This document shows, one piece after another, positions 1 to 9,219 of a DNA stretch of 34,466 bases. Location of the stretch: assembly GCA_003219435.1 (NCBI GenBank), contig QHOW01000091.1, positions 1 through 34,466 on the forward strand. The letters run 5' to 3'. The position numbers and the translations under genes are program-made. The stretch is from Verrucomicrobiota bacterium (lineage in GTDB: Bacteria; Verrucomicrobiota; Verrucomicrobiia; Chthoniobacterales; UBA10450). Every line of letters starts with the position of its first letter. The stretch's first letter is position 1. The notes beneath the pieces were generated by a model, which searched no databases, was not told the DNA's origin, and saw nothing but the letters and a program-made list of their open reading frames with translations.

Positions 1-1556
1 CCATTCGAATAACGCAACCCGACCTCTCTCATCGCGGCGCCCCGACCGTGCGCTGCCGCTGAACATAACCAGTTGAAGGAAGCTTTCGGATCGCGCTTGC
101 GCAGATGATCGCCAAGAATTTCCATCGCCGCGACAACGTCCAGTTTCGCTGCTTCGGTCAACGGTTCGCGCATCTGGTCGAACTCCGAGTCCTTGAGCGC
201 ATCGGGGCCCGACTGGACTTTGCTCAGTAACAGCTCGAGTCGCACTGTGCCAACGTCGCTCTCGGGAAAATCTTTTTGGGCGCGAACGTAATCGGCTACG
301 GCCTGAGGCCAGTCTCGTGATTCCTCGTATTTTTCCGCCTTGAGAATCGCATTTTTTAATAGCGTCTTGCGGTCGGCGGTCAGGTCATCTGCCGACATCG
401 CTTTTGGTGCAACGCTTGCCACTATTTCAGGGACGGGAGTGCGACTTCCCGGGACTCCGAGATGGTTGGGAGAGGCAGAAGACTGAGTTGTGGGCGGCAC
501 TTTTTCAACAGATCGCAGTTTGTAAACTGCGAAGAGGGCGATCGCGATCAGAAGTAATACTGCTCCGGACCAGCCCGCGATGCGCAGATAGTTTGCCGGC
601 GGCGGCGATCCACTAGGGATGGGTTTATTTTCCGCAGCGGCTGGCCGCGTCTCTTCGGCTACCGTCGGGAAATCCTGTTCACTGGCGGTTGCGCCGAGCT
701 GGAGCGACGCCAGGCATTTTTCGAGTTCGCTCCGAAGCTCGGCCGGCGTTTGCGGACGTTTCCCGGGATCCTTTTCAATCATGTGACCAACGAGTGTTCG
801 TAGCGTTGCGGGCAACTTTTCCAGTTGATCGAGCGGCGGCGGCTTGTGCAGATGCTGACTCATTACCTGGGCGATCGATCCGCCGAACGGGGCGCGGCCC
901 GCGAGCATGTACCAAAGAGTGACGCCCAACGAATAGATGTCGGAGCGAACGTCAATTTCCTTTTCTTCGAGCTGCTCCGGGCTGGCGAAATGCGCGGTGC
1001 CGACGAAGCCGCCCATCGAAAGCGTCGCCAGATCTTCCCCCGCCTCGCGCTTGTTTGATTTCGCGAGACCGAAATCGATCACCTTGACGAGGTAATCATC
1101 GTCTTCTTTCACCAGCATCAGGTTGGCTGGTTTGATGTCGCGATGCACGAGGTGATGTTTCGCGGCAGCGCCCAGCGCTCGCGTTACCTGCAGCGTGATT
1201 CGAAGCGCTAATGCCGGGTCGACCGGCCCGCCGCGTTTAATGAGTGACTCGACCGTTTCGCCATCGACGAACTCCATTGCGTAGAAATAAGCGTCGCCGT
1301 TCATGCCGAGATGAAACACCGAAGCGACGTTTGGATGGCGCAGCTGCGCGGCAGCGCGCGCTTCGCGCACAAAACGTTGCCGCGCGATCTCGCTCTGAAG
1401 ATAGGTCGCGTTAATAACCTTCAGCGCGACGTTGATTCGCAGACTGGTATCGAACGCTTTGTAAGTGATTCCCATCGCGCCGCGTCCCAACTCGAACGCA
1501 GAACCATCCTCGCGCGTTAATACTTCGTAGTGGTCGAAACTCTGAGTCTTGGGCAT
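1..1556 (-). CDS. Serine/threonine protein kinase, C-terminus beyond window edge
   Basis: Reverse-strand translation from ATG at 1556: MPKTQSFDHYEVLTREDGSAFELGRGAMGITYKAFD...VALKVI...HRDIKPANLMLV...VIDFGLAK...GTAHFASPEQ...SDIYSLGVTLWYMLAG, then a TM segment (AGWSGAVLLLIAIALFAVYKL) and a repeat-like C-terminal part; no stop before the window edge. Confidence 0.95.
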   Translation of the reverse strand, partial: MPKTQSFDHYEVLTREDGSAFELGRGAMGITYKAFDTSLRINVALKVINATYLQSEIARQRFVREARAAAQLRHPNVASVFHLGMNGDAYFYAMEFVDGETVESLIKRGGPVDPALALRITLQVTRALGAAAKHHLVHRDIKPANLMLVKEDDDYLVKVIDFGLAKSNKREAGEDLATLSMGGFVGTAHFASPEQLEEKEIDVRSDIYSLGVTLWYMLAGRAPFGGSIAQVMSQHLHKPPPLDQLEKLPATLRTLVGHMIEKDPGKRPQTPAELRSELEKCLASLQLGATASEQDFPTVAEETRPAAAENKPIPSGSPPPANYLRIAGWSGAVLLLIAIALFAVYKLRSVEKVPPTTQSSASPNHLGVPGSRTPVPEIVASVAPKAMSADDLTADRKTLLKNAILKAEKYEESRDWPQAVADYVRAQKDFPESDVGTVRLELLLSKVQSGPDALKDSEFDQMREPLTEAAKLDVVAAMEILGDHLRKRDPKASFNWLCSAAAHGRGAAMREVGLRYSN

Positions 1557-1649
1557 CTGGCAAAGTCGCGAATATAGCGATCAGCGGTTGGTTCCCAAAA
1601 CAGAATCTTGTCGGGCGCCTGTTTTCGAAATATTTAGTTCTCTACCGCC

Positions 1650-2555
1650 ATGCCAGCCAAGCTTCGTGTTACGCCAGCTGCCGCCGAGCCCTTCGAGCTC
1701 GCAATCGGCAACACCGCCACGATTGGCCGGACAAACGGTAACACGGTTTGCCTGAGCGCGAGCCCGCGCGTTTCGCGACAGCACGCGATTATTCGTTGCC
1801 ACAATGGCTATCAATATCAGCTGATTGATTTGGGCAGCCGCAATGGGACGTTAGTCAACGATCAGCGTGTGGTCACGCCCGTGACTCTGGAAAACGGCGC
1901 GCGCATCCAGGTGGCAGACAATACGATCGTTTTCGAACAAACCGAAGACGATCTCTCGAGCGCCAGCTTCGAAGTTACCATGCCCGGCTCGATGGACGGC
2001 GTGGTGGCCTCAGTTATCCAGCCCGTGGCCTTGCTGGTTTGCGACATTCGAGGGTTCAGCACAATGGCCGAAAAAATCTCCAGCTCGGACCTGGCGCAAC
2101 AATTGGGCGCCTGGTTCCGGGAAGCGGGCAATCTCGTGACGAAAAGTGGCGGCACGATCGACAAGTTCATCGGCGACGCCATTCTGGCTTACTGGACTGG
2201 GTGCAAGGGAGAAGTGGACTGCGCCGGTACGCTCGAAATCGCGAAACAGATGCTGGCGCTCACCAATCCAATGAAATGGACGAATGGCGATTTGTTACGG
2301 GTCGGCGTAGCGCTACATTACGGGCGCGTAACTTGCGGCAATGTCGGGCTCGACGCTGAGCGCGATGCCACCATCATCGGTGACGCCGTGAATACCGTAT
2401 TCCGATTAGAATCCCAGATGAAAGAGCTCAATCAGCGGCTGGTTCTTTCCCACGATTTTCGTGAGCGATTGACTAGCAGCGAAGGGCTGATCGATCTGGG
2501 CGAGCGGATACTGAAAGGTAAACGAAAGCCAGTCCGCGTCTACGGTCTGGCCTGA
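1650..2555 (+). CDS. FHA domain plus class III adenylate/guanylate cyclase
   Basis: FHA-like GRTNGNTVCLSASPRVSRQHAIIR...DLGSRNGTLVN; cyclase DIRGFSTMAEKI...GGTIDKFIGDAILAYW...IIGDAVNTVFRLES. Confidence 0.93.
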   Translation: MPAKLRVTPAAAEPFELAIGNTATIGRTNGNTVCLSASPRVSRQHAIIRCHNGYQYQLIDLGSRNGTLVNDQRVVTPVTLENGARIQVADNTIVFEQTEDDLSSASFEVTMPGSMDGVVASVIQPVALLVCDIRGFSTMAEKISSSDLAQQLGAWFREAGNLVTKSGGTIDKFIGDAILAYWTGCKGEVDCAGTLEIAKQMLALTNPMKWTNGDLLRVGVALHYGRVTCGNVGLDAERDATIIGDAVNTVFRLESQMKELNQRLVLSHDFRERLTSSEGLIDLGERILKGKRKPVRVYGLA

Positions 2556-2569
2556 GCGAGCGGCGATTG

Positions 2570-2850
2570 CGATATGACGCACTCGTGACTGCGGCATAAC
2601 ACTCGATAATTAGCGGCGCTGTTGTGCGGATCTCCCCGCTGCGTGCGAGTGTCCGGATCGGCTCCCGATCGTATTGAGACTTCGCCGCAACTCCGCAGAC
2701 TATGTACGGAAATACTGGTGACCCAGAGTAAAATATTGCCACCGAGGGAAACTCTGCGCCGAGCGCTCGAAACGCTTCCGGCGTGAAACGCCAGTAGTCG
2801 TTCGGATATCCGTGGATGGAAAGTGCATCGCCGACGGCAAAATAATTTTA
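2570..2850 (-). pseudogene. C-terminal remnant of a SAM-dependent methyltransferase
   Basis: Reverse frame reads DALSIHGYPNDYWRFTPEAFRALGAEFPSVAIFYSGSPVFPYIVCGVAAK, resembling the (P)xDYWRFTPEGxR motif near the end of sugar-locus methyltransferases; no SAM-binding half nearby. Confidence 0.6.
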
Positions 2851-3173
2851 ATGATGACTGTTGCACTGTGCCGGAATCGGTAACGAAAAAATCGAGAACC
2901 GATCCCCGCAGTATGCATAATCACTCGCCCTCGGTATCAGCTGCACGGGTTGACTATGGCAATTTCGGATTGATTGATCAGAATCGCGCTACTTCATCCA
3001 AAAGAGATGAGAAGTAATCGCGAATTGCTTTGAGATGATCGGATTCAATCCGTCGCAGGAAGTCGAAACACGCCGACCATGCCGTCTTGTTGCCAGTTAC
3101 GCGTTGTTTTCAGCCATTCCGGCGCCGGAAACCAGCCTAGAAACGCGGTTGTGGTTTAGACGGTCAGCGGAGC

Positions 3174-3368
3174 TCATTTCACGCTCGCTTCATCCTATTT
3201 AACGTTTCACGCCTATACCGGGGAAATGTGAAATGAACGCGCGTTTCAGAAAGCGCCACCTATGAGAACATCCGACGACGATGCATAAAACGAGAGAGAA
3301 ATGAAAATGAGGCATTCATTTCACGAAAAAATCGTTCCAATTTCAGACCGTTTCATGTGTCATTTCAC
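3174..3368. repeat. Cluster of four TCATTTCAC 9-mers (three direct, one inverted)
   Basis: TCATTTCAC at 3174-3182, 3316-3324, 3360-3368; GTGAAATGA at 3228-3236; in a non-coding gap. Confidence 0.7.
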
Positions 3369-3639
3369 GGCGGCTCAACCGCAGCGAGTTTTGTTCGTCG
3401 GTTCGTTTTCCTAGGGTTGTGAACAGACAAAGATAACTGGTTTTTGGACCTCGAATCGGCAGTCGCGCCGCTGTCAGAATCCTTCGTTGAGCCGAGAGAA
3501 AGCTTTTGATTCAGACAATCATCGGTGATTGCGAGGGATAGAGAGAGATTTAGTGACGGTCGGGGTTGCGATAGCTTCCGGCGTAAAGCCTATTACGGGT
3601 TTCGCAGCTCCTAATTTGGAGCCGCTACCGATGAACGCG

Positions 3640-5358
3640 TCAGTGATTTGTTACACGATATATCATCACGTCCTCCTTAGCAATTTCGCTAGAGAGAAAC
3701 AAAGCCGAGCGGTGGTCGATCTGATTAGCAATCCTGGACAAAGTGATTAGATACCTGACCTGGTATTTCTTCAGAGTGGGCAAGGCATCCGGTGACCCGG
3801 CGATGAGCTGCTTCCACATCAGCGTCGCCGCTTCGACCCGCGGGGTGTAGGGCACGTACGGGTTTGAAAAATAAACTGACGAAGTGGCGACGACCTTTCG
3901 AGCGGCTGGAGCGACCACGGTCAGATCAAGATTATCGCCCCTGCTTAAGAAAACATCCTCGGGCTGGGTATGTGATAAGATCCAGCGATAGGCATCGATG
4001 CGGGCTGCTCGGTATCTTGCGCCGGCTAAAGATCTGTCGCAAGCCACCAAAAAATCCCAGCGCGAGCCGTAAGCGGGCAACACGAGCGCCAGGAACAAAA
4101 CAACGCTTGCCCAAATCAGGAGAGTTTCAATTTGAAAAGTGAGGTGGCTGCTGCCAGACGTCGCGGGAAAAAACGTCGACGCGATATGGCGAGACAGCCA
4201 CTGGCAAACAAATACCAGGCCAAAACCAAACAGGATGTTTTCTATCGCTTTGAAGTAGAAGAGAAAATGATAGGCAGGCACAAACATTAGGTGCAAGTGT
4301 GGCATGAGGTGGAAATACGAGATTAGCTGTTGGATGTAATTCAGGGCCAATTCCACACAACAAACAGCCAACCAAGGGAAAAGTAGGCTTCTTCGAGGCC
4401 GATTGTATCGCGCCAGGATCAGAGCGACGAGCCCCGTAGCGGCGATTACGGTGAACCAGGAGAGATTTTCTCGAGCAAAGCCACCAATGTTCGCCAACTT
4501 CAGCGATGAGTACATCCAGTTACTCGGCGCGGAATTCAGGATTCTGAGATGGTAGCGGCCAAGAATCGAAAACGTAAACGGCAGGCTGACAATGAATGCA
4601 ATAAGAATGATCAATCCCAGCCCTCCGACTTCCCGGGTAAAGCCAGTTGTTAGGCCACTTCTCCTTTGCCCAATCCAGCTCTTTACCGCCATGGTAACGA
4701 TAACCGCGCCAAGAATGAGAGCTGGGGCTGTATGCCCGAGAAACGTGATGCCGAGCAAAAGTCCAACGGCAAAGTACCACCACAGCCCTCGCGATTCGAG
4801 GGCCTTGGCGTAAACCAGTAAACTAAAGTAAAACAGCGCTTGGACGAAATTTTCACCGTACAATAACGGAGAATAAGACGCCGAAACGTAAGAAGGCGCA
4901 CCGGGTGGCATGATGGCAAAGAGAAATGCGGCTGTGCTGGCCAGCGCAATCCGGCGGTCAAACAGAAAGGCGACCAGCGCATAAAAAGCTATTGGGGCTA
5001 ACAAGTTGAGGTAAGCGCCACCGCGGGCAGTGAGAGTAGCTGGCCCAACACCGGTTAAGCGCGACACATCGGCGATGATGATGGAGAGGAGCGGGTTGTA
5101 CCAAATGGTTTCTCCCCGATACAGGTTATCTTCTCCGTAGCGATGATCGAGAATTGTTTGCGCCAGCCCGATATCACGGCATTGATCGACATCGATCGTC
5201 GCCACCAGATCGCCGGTGGCGCGAATGCCATAGAATAGTGCCACCGCACATAAACTCAGCAGCGCTAAGTCGAGAACGAGACTGGCTCGTAACCACAGGA
5301 GCCAGCGGAATAGATATTTTTTTTGCGTCACCGTGCAGCGCAAGAAACCTTTCGCCAA
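3640..5358 (-). CDS. Polytopic membrane protein, GT-C/ArnT-like glycosyltransferase (PMT superfamily-like)
   Basis: 572 aa, many hydrophobic segments; early acidic motif DVDQCRDIGLAQTIL in the first extracytoplasmic loop. Confidence 0.7.
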   Translation of the reverse strand: MAKGFLRCTVTQKKYLFRWLLWLRASLVLDLALLSLCAVALFYGIRATGDLVATIDVDQCRDIGLAQTILDHRYGEDNLYRGETIWYNPLLSIIIADVSRLTGVGPATLTARGGAYLNLLAPIAFYALVAFLFDRRIALASTAAFLFAIMPPGAPSYVSASYSPLLYGENFVQALFYFSLLVYAKALESRGLWWYFAVGLLLGITFLGHTAPALILGAVIVTMAVKSWIGQRRSGLTTGFTREVGGLGLIILIAFIVSLPFTFSILGRYHLRILNSAPSNWMYSSLKLANIGGFARENLSWFTVIAATGLVALILARYNRPRRSLLFPWLAVCCVELALNYIQQLISYFHLMPHLHLMFVPAYHFLFYFKAIENILFGFGLVFVCQWLSRHIASTFFPATSGSSHLTFQIETLLIWASVVLFLALVLPAYGSRWDFLVACDRSLAGARYRAARIDAYRWILSHTQPEDVFLSRGDNLDLTVVAPAARKVVATSSVYFSNPYVPYTPRVEAATLMWKQLIAGSPDALPTLKKYQVRYLITLSRIANQIDHRSALFLSSEIAKEDVMIYRVTNH

Positions 5359-5843
5359 GTTACAAGACTAGTCGTTCGCCTTTGTGAAGTGCATACTCCC
5401 TTAACTTCGTTATGGTTTTCAATCTGCTTCCGTAAAAAGATCGTGCGCTCGACAGCGCCGATTGAATCCAGAATCGAATTTCGCCGGAGCGAAGCTTGCC
5501 CGCTCTTGTGTCAAAAAAATAGGTTCGACTGCCGGTGCTTCAAACACTTTCCACTGGCCATCGTGCGCCTGATTTCGATGACTGTCACGTAATATTTCTA
5601 ATTATTTGCATTTGTTACAACCTGCTAACGTCGGATGGTTACGGATCATGCGCGGCAACTCTCTCTCGCGTGCGCGAGTAAAGCTATCCACTCCGAATGG
5701 TAGCAAACAAATTGTCGTAGTGCCCCATCCAATGCGCTGGATCCGTGCTCGATTGATGACAAACTCTCTCGCTAAACTTTCCGCGCGTTTTACAAATTTG
5801 GCGGTTGGCGTGGGCATCTGTGACGAATGCGTTTCGCAGCGGA

Positions 5844-6692
5844 TCAGTTCATGGTCTTTGCGTCGGATCGGGTTTGAACTTCACTGGCTTGATTCTGCTC
5901 GTCTGAAGCTCTTATGTAGTCGCCCTTGCTGAAATATTTTTCGAGCCAGACATAAGCTATGAGAAAAAAATAACGGCTGCCCATTTCTTTAATTCTGAGC
6001 TTTGGCGTGCCAAAGCGGCGACTACGCCAGGTGATGGGAATAACCGTCCATGAATAGCCGCGGACGATAGCTTTCAGCGGCAATTCGACAGTAAGATTAA
6101 AATGAGGCGCGAGAAACGGGCGGCAGCCGTCCAACACAGTCTTGCGATAGGCTTTGAAGGCATTGGTGGTGTCATTAAGCGAGATGCGGAACAAGATGCG
6201 GATAAAGAGATTTGCCAATCGATTCAGCCGCAACTTCAACCAGGGATAATCGATCACACCAGCGCCTTTGATGAAGCGGCTGCCGAAAACACAGTCATAA
6301 CCTTCATTCAATTTTTTCCAGTAACGAACCACGTCGCGGCAATCGTCCGACTCGTCGGCCATCATCATGACGACAGCGTCACCGGCCATATGATCGAATC
6401 CGCACGCAACGGCACGCCCGAACCCGTGCGGCGCGGGATTTTGCACCGGCCTCAGAGTAGGAATGCTGGTCTTGAGCGATTCGAGTATCGTCCAGGTTTC
6501 ATCCGTGCTGCCATCGTCCACCACAATGATCTCATACGGCACATTGTGGAGCCGAAGTTCGACGTGGAGATGCTCGACGGTCGATGCGATGCAGTCCTCT
6601 TCATCTCGAGCCGGGATAACCACCGAGAGTAACTGCAACGGCGCTGTGCCGACAGGTGCAAGACTCATGCGCAGCCCGAAATTTCGAGCCAT
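5844..6692 (-). CDS. Family 2 glycosyltransferase (dolichol-phosphate-sugar synthase-like)
   Basis: LLSVVIPARDEEDCIASTVEHL...YEIIVVDDGSTDETWTIL...VVMMMADESDDCRDV...GSRF. Confidence 0.9.
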   Translation of the reverse strand: MARNFGLRMSLAPVGTAPLQLLSVVIPARDEEDCIASTVEHLHVELRLHNVPYEIIVVDDGSTDETWTILESLKTSIPTLRPVQNPAPHGFGRAVACGFDHMAGDAVVMMMADESDDCRDVVRYWKKLNEGYDCVFGSRFIKGAGVIDYPWLKLRLNRLANLFIRILFRISLNDTTNAFKAYRKTVLDGCRPFLAPHFNLTVELPLKAIVRGYSWTVIPITWRSRRFGTPKLRIKEMGSRYFFLIAYVWLEKYFSKGDYIRASDEQNQASEVQTRSDAKTMN

Positions 6693-7735
6693 TCAGGATG
6701 GGCTTGAGCGTGCTGAGCGATTTCTTCAAGGATTTGCTCGACCATAACAGTGGGCCGCCAATCCCACTGACGCTTTGCTCTGGCCGGATCCAGCACGATC
6801 CAGGGAATGTCATAGCGGCGCGAACCAGAGTCGCGTCCTACGGAGTGTTTTCCAAAACGTGTGGCGCACCACGCGCTCAACTGAGCCAACGACATAGCCG
6901 AACCGGCACCGCCGGAGACGTTTTGCACGTGCTCGACTTGTCGATCGGGCGATTGCATTTGCTTCCAGACAAGTTCCGCCACATCTCGCGGATGCAGGCA
7001 GTCGCGCACTTGATGTCCTTGTCCATCAAAACCAATATATCTAAGTGGCTGCCGTCGCAGATAAGAGTTAATCCAAAAGGCAAAGATTCCTTGGTCGGGT
7101 TGGCCGAACTGACCGGCACCTGCAAGCACACCGCAACGATTGATCCAGACCGGCAGACTAAAAGCCTCGCCATACTCGAGGGCGAGTATCTCAGAAGCGA
7201 GTTTCGTGGCTCCGTAAAGCGAGAGCGGCGGTGTGGTTGAGAAGTTCTCCGCGATGCCTTCGCTCGACAAACCGACAACAGAGCAGGAATCAAGCTGAGG
7301 ACAATAGGCTTGGTTTTCGATGGTGAGGGGCAGGCTGACGAGGGGCGCGATCGAATACACGCGGCTGGTGCTAAGCAGGATTAAACCTGCACTGGTCCGT
7401 TTACAGTACTCGAGCAGGTTGATTGTGCCGACCGAATTGTGCTCCATTAACTGGCGGCTGCTCGAGTCGCCGCTGACGCCGGCCAGCACACTTGCATTGG
7501 CCGCTGCGTCGATGACCCATTGAACGTTCGGTAGCACATCGAGATCACTTGGGCAGCGCACGTCGCCGTGAAAAAAGCGGACCCCCGCCGCCTTCAGCCG
7601 CGCGCGATTTTGTTCGCTGCCCGCTCGCAGGAGGTTGTCGATACCGCAAAGCTCGACCCTGGAATTAAACTCCTGGAATGTTCGCGCGAACGTGTTGCCG
7701 GTAAAACCACAGATTCCGGTGATCAGTATTTTCAT
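6665..7735 (-). CDS. NAD-dependent epimerase/dehydratase, CDP-paratose/tyvelose epimerase-like SDR
   Basis: MKILITGICGFTGNTFARTF (glycine-rich NAD motif), GIDNLLRAGSEQNRARLKAAGVRFFHGDVR, LSLYGATKLASE (YxxxK). Confidence 0.85.
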   Translation of the reverse strand: MKILITGICGFTGNTFARTFQEFNSRVELCGIDNLLRAGSEQNRARLKAAGVRFFHGDVRCPSDLDVLPNVQWVIDAAANASVLAGVSGDSSSRQLMEHNSVGTINLLEYCKRTSAGLILLSTSRVYSIAPLVSLPLTIENQAYCPQLDSCSVVGLSSEGIAENFSTTPPLSLYGATKLASEILALEYGEAFSLPVWINRCGVLAGAGQFGQPDQGIFAFWINSYLRRQPLRYIGFDGQGHQVRDCLHPRDVAELVWKQMQSPDRQVEHVQNVSGGAGSAMSLAQLSAWCATRFGKHSVGRDSGSRRYDIPWIVLDPARAKRQWDWRPTVMVEQILEEIAQHAQAHPEWLEISGCA

Positions 7736-8045
7736 TCAGATCGGAGTGGAGACCGCCAGTAGGTACGTTCGTTCGCTGGAAGAACTTATACGGATTTTCC
7801 TTGCACGAATACGAAAATTTTCACGAGAATTGCGCCGCGTTTCTCGTCGTTGGATGTTGCGTTCGCTGTAAGTGCATTCGCGATAATGGACCGGCACCCC
7901 TACGATGCGTAAGGCCATGCAGGCCGCACCGAAAATGACGTCGAAGTCGCCGAAAACGCTCTTTCGGCAGTTTGGCGGTAATTTTCCCCAGAAAAAAAGC
8001 ACGCAGGCCCATCTTTAATTGCGATGTGAACGAACGCCCGCCTAA
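7736..8045 (-). pseudogene. Remnant of a GT2 glycosyltransferase C-terminal part
   Basis: Two reverse frames: MGLRAFFLGKITAKLPKERF and FGDFDVIFGAACMALRIVGVPVHYRECTYSERNIQRRE, like the GDFDxxFGA...LRIVEVPVHYRERTYGxTNI C-terminus of GT2 proteins, with a frameshift. Confidence 0.65.
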
Positions 8046-8201
8046 TCGCACACTGCGCCCTGCCCGCAGTCGTGATTCAGTGCGTTCGGGCGGCTGTCGC
8101 TGCGTGAAGGCCGCGCGTACCCCGACAACATCGAAAGTCTAAAAACTTGTCTTGAATAAAACGGAGCGAACTCGCGAGGATGGGAAATGGAAGTGCTCGG
8201 G

Positions 8202-8573
8202 TTAGGTAGCTTTGGCGCTTTCGCTGTGCATAAACCATTGGCCTACACGACGCGCAAAACGAAGAGAGGGAAGTTCTAGAATGAAATAGAGAGCCCACGC
8301 CAAAAGGACGGAAATCGCGACGCAAACGACTGCCGAGATGAGCACGTTACTGGCATGAGACATTGCCGCACGGCGCAAGCAAACATACAACCCGCATCCG
8401 AGGGAGCAGATAACGAACATGCGAAACAAGTACAGAGGAAAAGAAATTTTGCCCAAAAACGCCATCGCTCGGCTTTCGAGAGCGTGATGGAGCTTGGAGG
8501 AAAATGCCACTCCTCCAACAATCAGAATAGCTGGGAGTACGGGCCAGCGGACTTTGCCGATTCTAATTCGCAT
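8202..8573 (-). pseudogene. C-terminal fragment of acyltransferase-3 (OafA-like) membrane protein
   Basis: ESRAMAFLGKISFPLYLFRMFVIC...AISVLLAWALYFILELPSLRFARRVGQW matches the C-terminal pattern of acyltransferase-3 proteins; N-terminal two-thirds absent. Confidence 0.75.
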
Positions 8574-8589
8574 TTTGCTAGCCTCCCCA

Positions 8590-8745
8590 GCGTCCCTGCT
8601 TATAAACGGGGCATTGCAGTCCGCATTTTCTTTGTCCTGAGCGGATTCGTTCTTTCGCTTTCGTATTTTCGAAAGAAACAGGCGCGAGTTTAACAGCGGC
8701 TGTATCGCGACGATATCTTCGGCTGATTGAATACAACGGCGAGAG
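8590..8745 (+). pseudogene. N-terminal fragment of acyltransferase-3 on the opposite strand, frameshifted
   Basis: GIAVRIFFVLSGFVLSLSYFRKKQARV then, in a second frame, LTAAVSRRYLRL: the GVxLFFVLSGF...RRYLRL signature of acyltransferase-3. Confidence 0.7.
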
Positions 8746-8802
8746 CTGCGATACCTCGGATGCTTTCGAGATATACAAGCCTTCGCCCGCGATATTGCTC
8801 TA

Positions 8803-9004
8803 GCTCAGTAAGACTCATGAGCACGCTCCATCAGCCGCCCGTTTGGAAGCGATCAATGCTGCGAAGTTGTCGAAGGAGGCCGATGCGCGGAAACTAAAAG
8901 GCAAGGCCCGAGTATCTTGGATGCTGAAGAAACTCAACAAGGATATTCGAACCGATGAACGCCAACTCCGGAGAATTCTGGCGAAGTCTCGCGATGGAAA
9001 TTAA
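8803..9004 (+). pseudogene. Start-less open frame ending in a charged helical tail; probable 3' remnant
   Basis: HEHAPSAARLEAINAAKLSKEADARKLKGKARVSWMLKKLNKDIRTDERQLRRILAKSRDGN*; no clear start codon. Confidence 0.35.
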
Positions 9005-9219
9005 CTTCAACGATGTGACTAGACTATGCTGTAGGTGATTCAGCGCATGGCATCAGAGGGTTCTAAATACGACTAACTTCGAACGCGCTTCAGGAATCCG
9101 TCTGGCGCATAATTAGTAAATTTCTCTCGCGCCAGCTTCCTCATGGCGTACAGCCAATAAGCTTGATTATTTCTTGTTTTGATGATTACGAAGCTCGGGA
9201 AGACACGGTTCGATGTTAG

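Noticed and set aside
5602-5932. Opposed 71-aa and 108-aa ORFs in the 5359-5843 gap
   Set aside because: Mutually antisense, no recognisable family; probably non-coding spacer.
6102-6632. 176-aa plus-strand ORF
   Set aside because: Shadow ORF opposite the GT2 gene at 5844-6692, which has clear family motifs.
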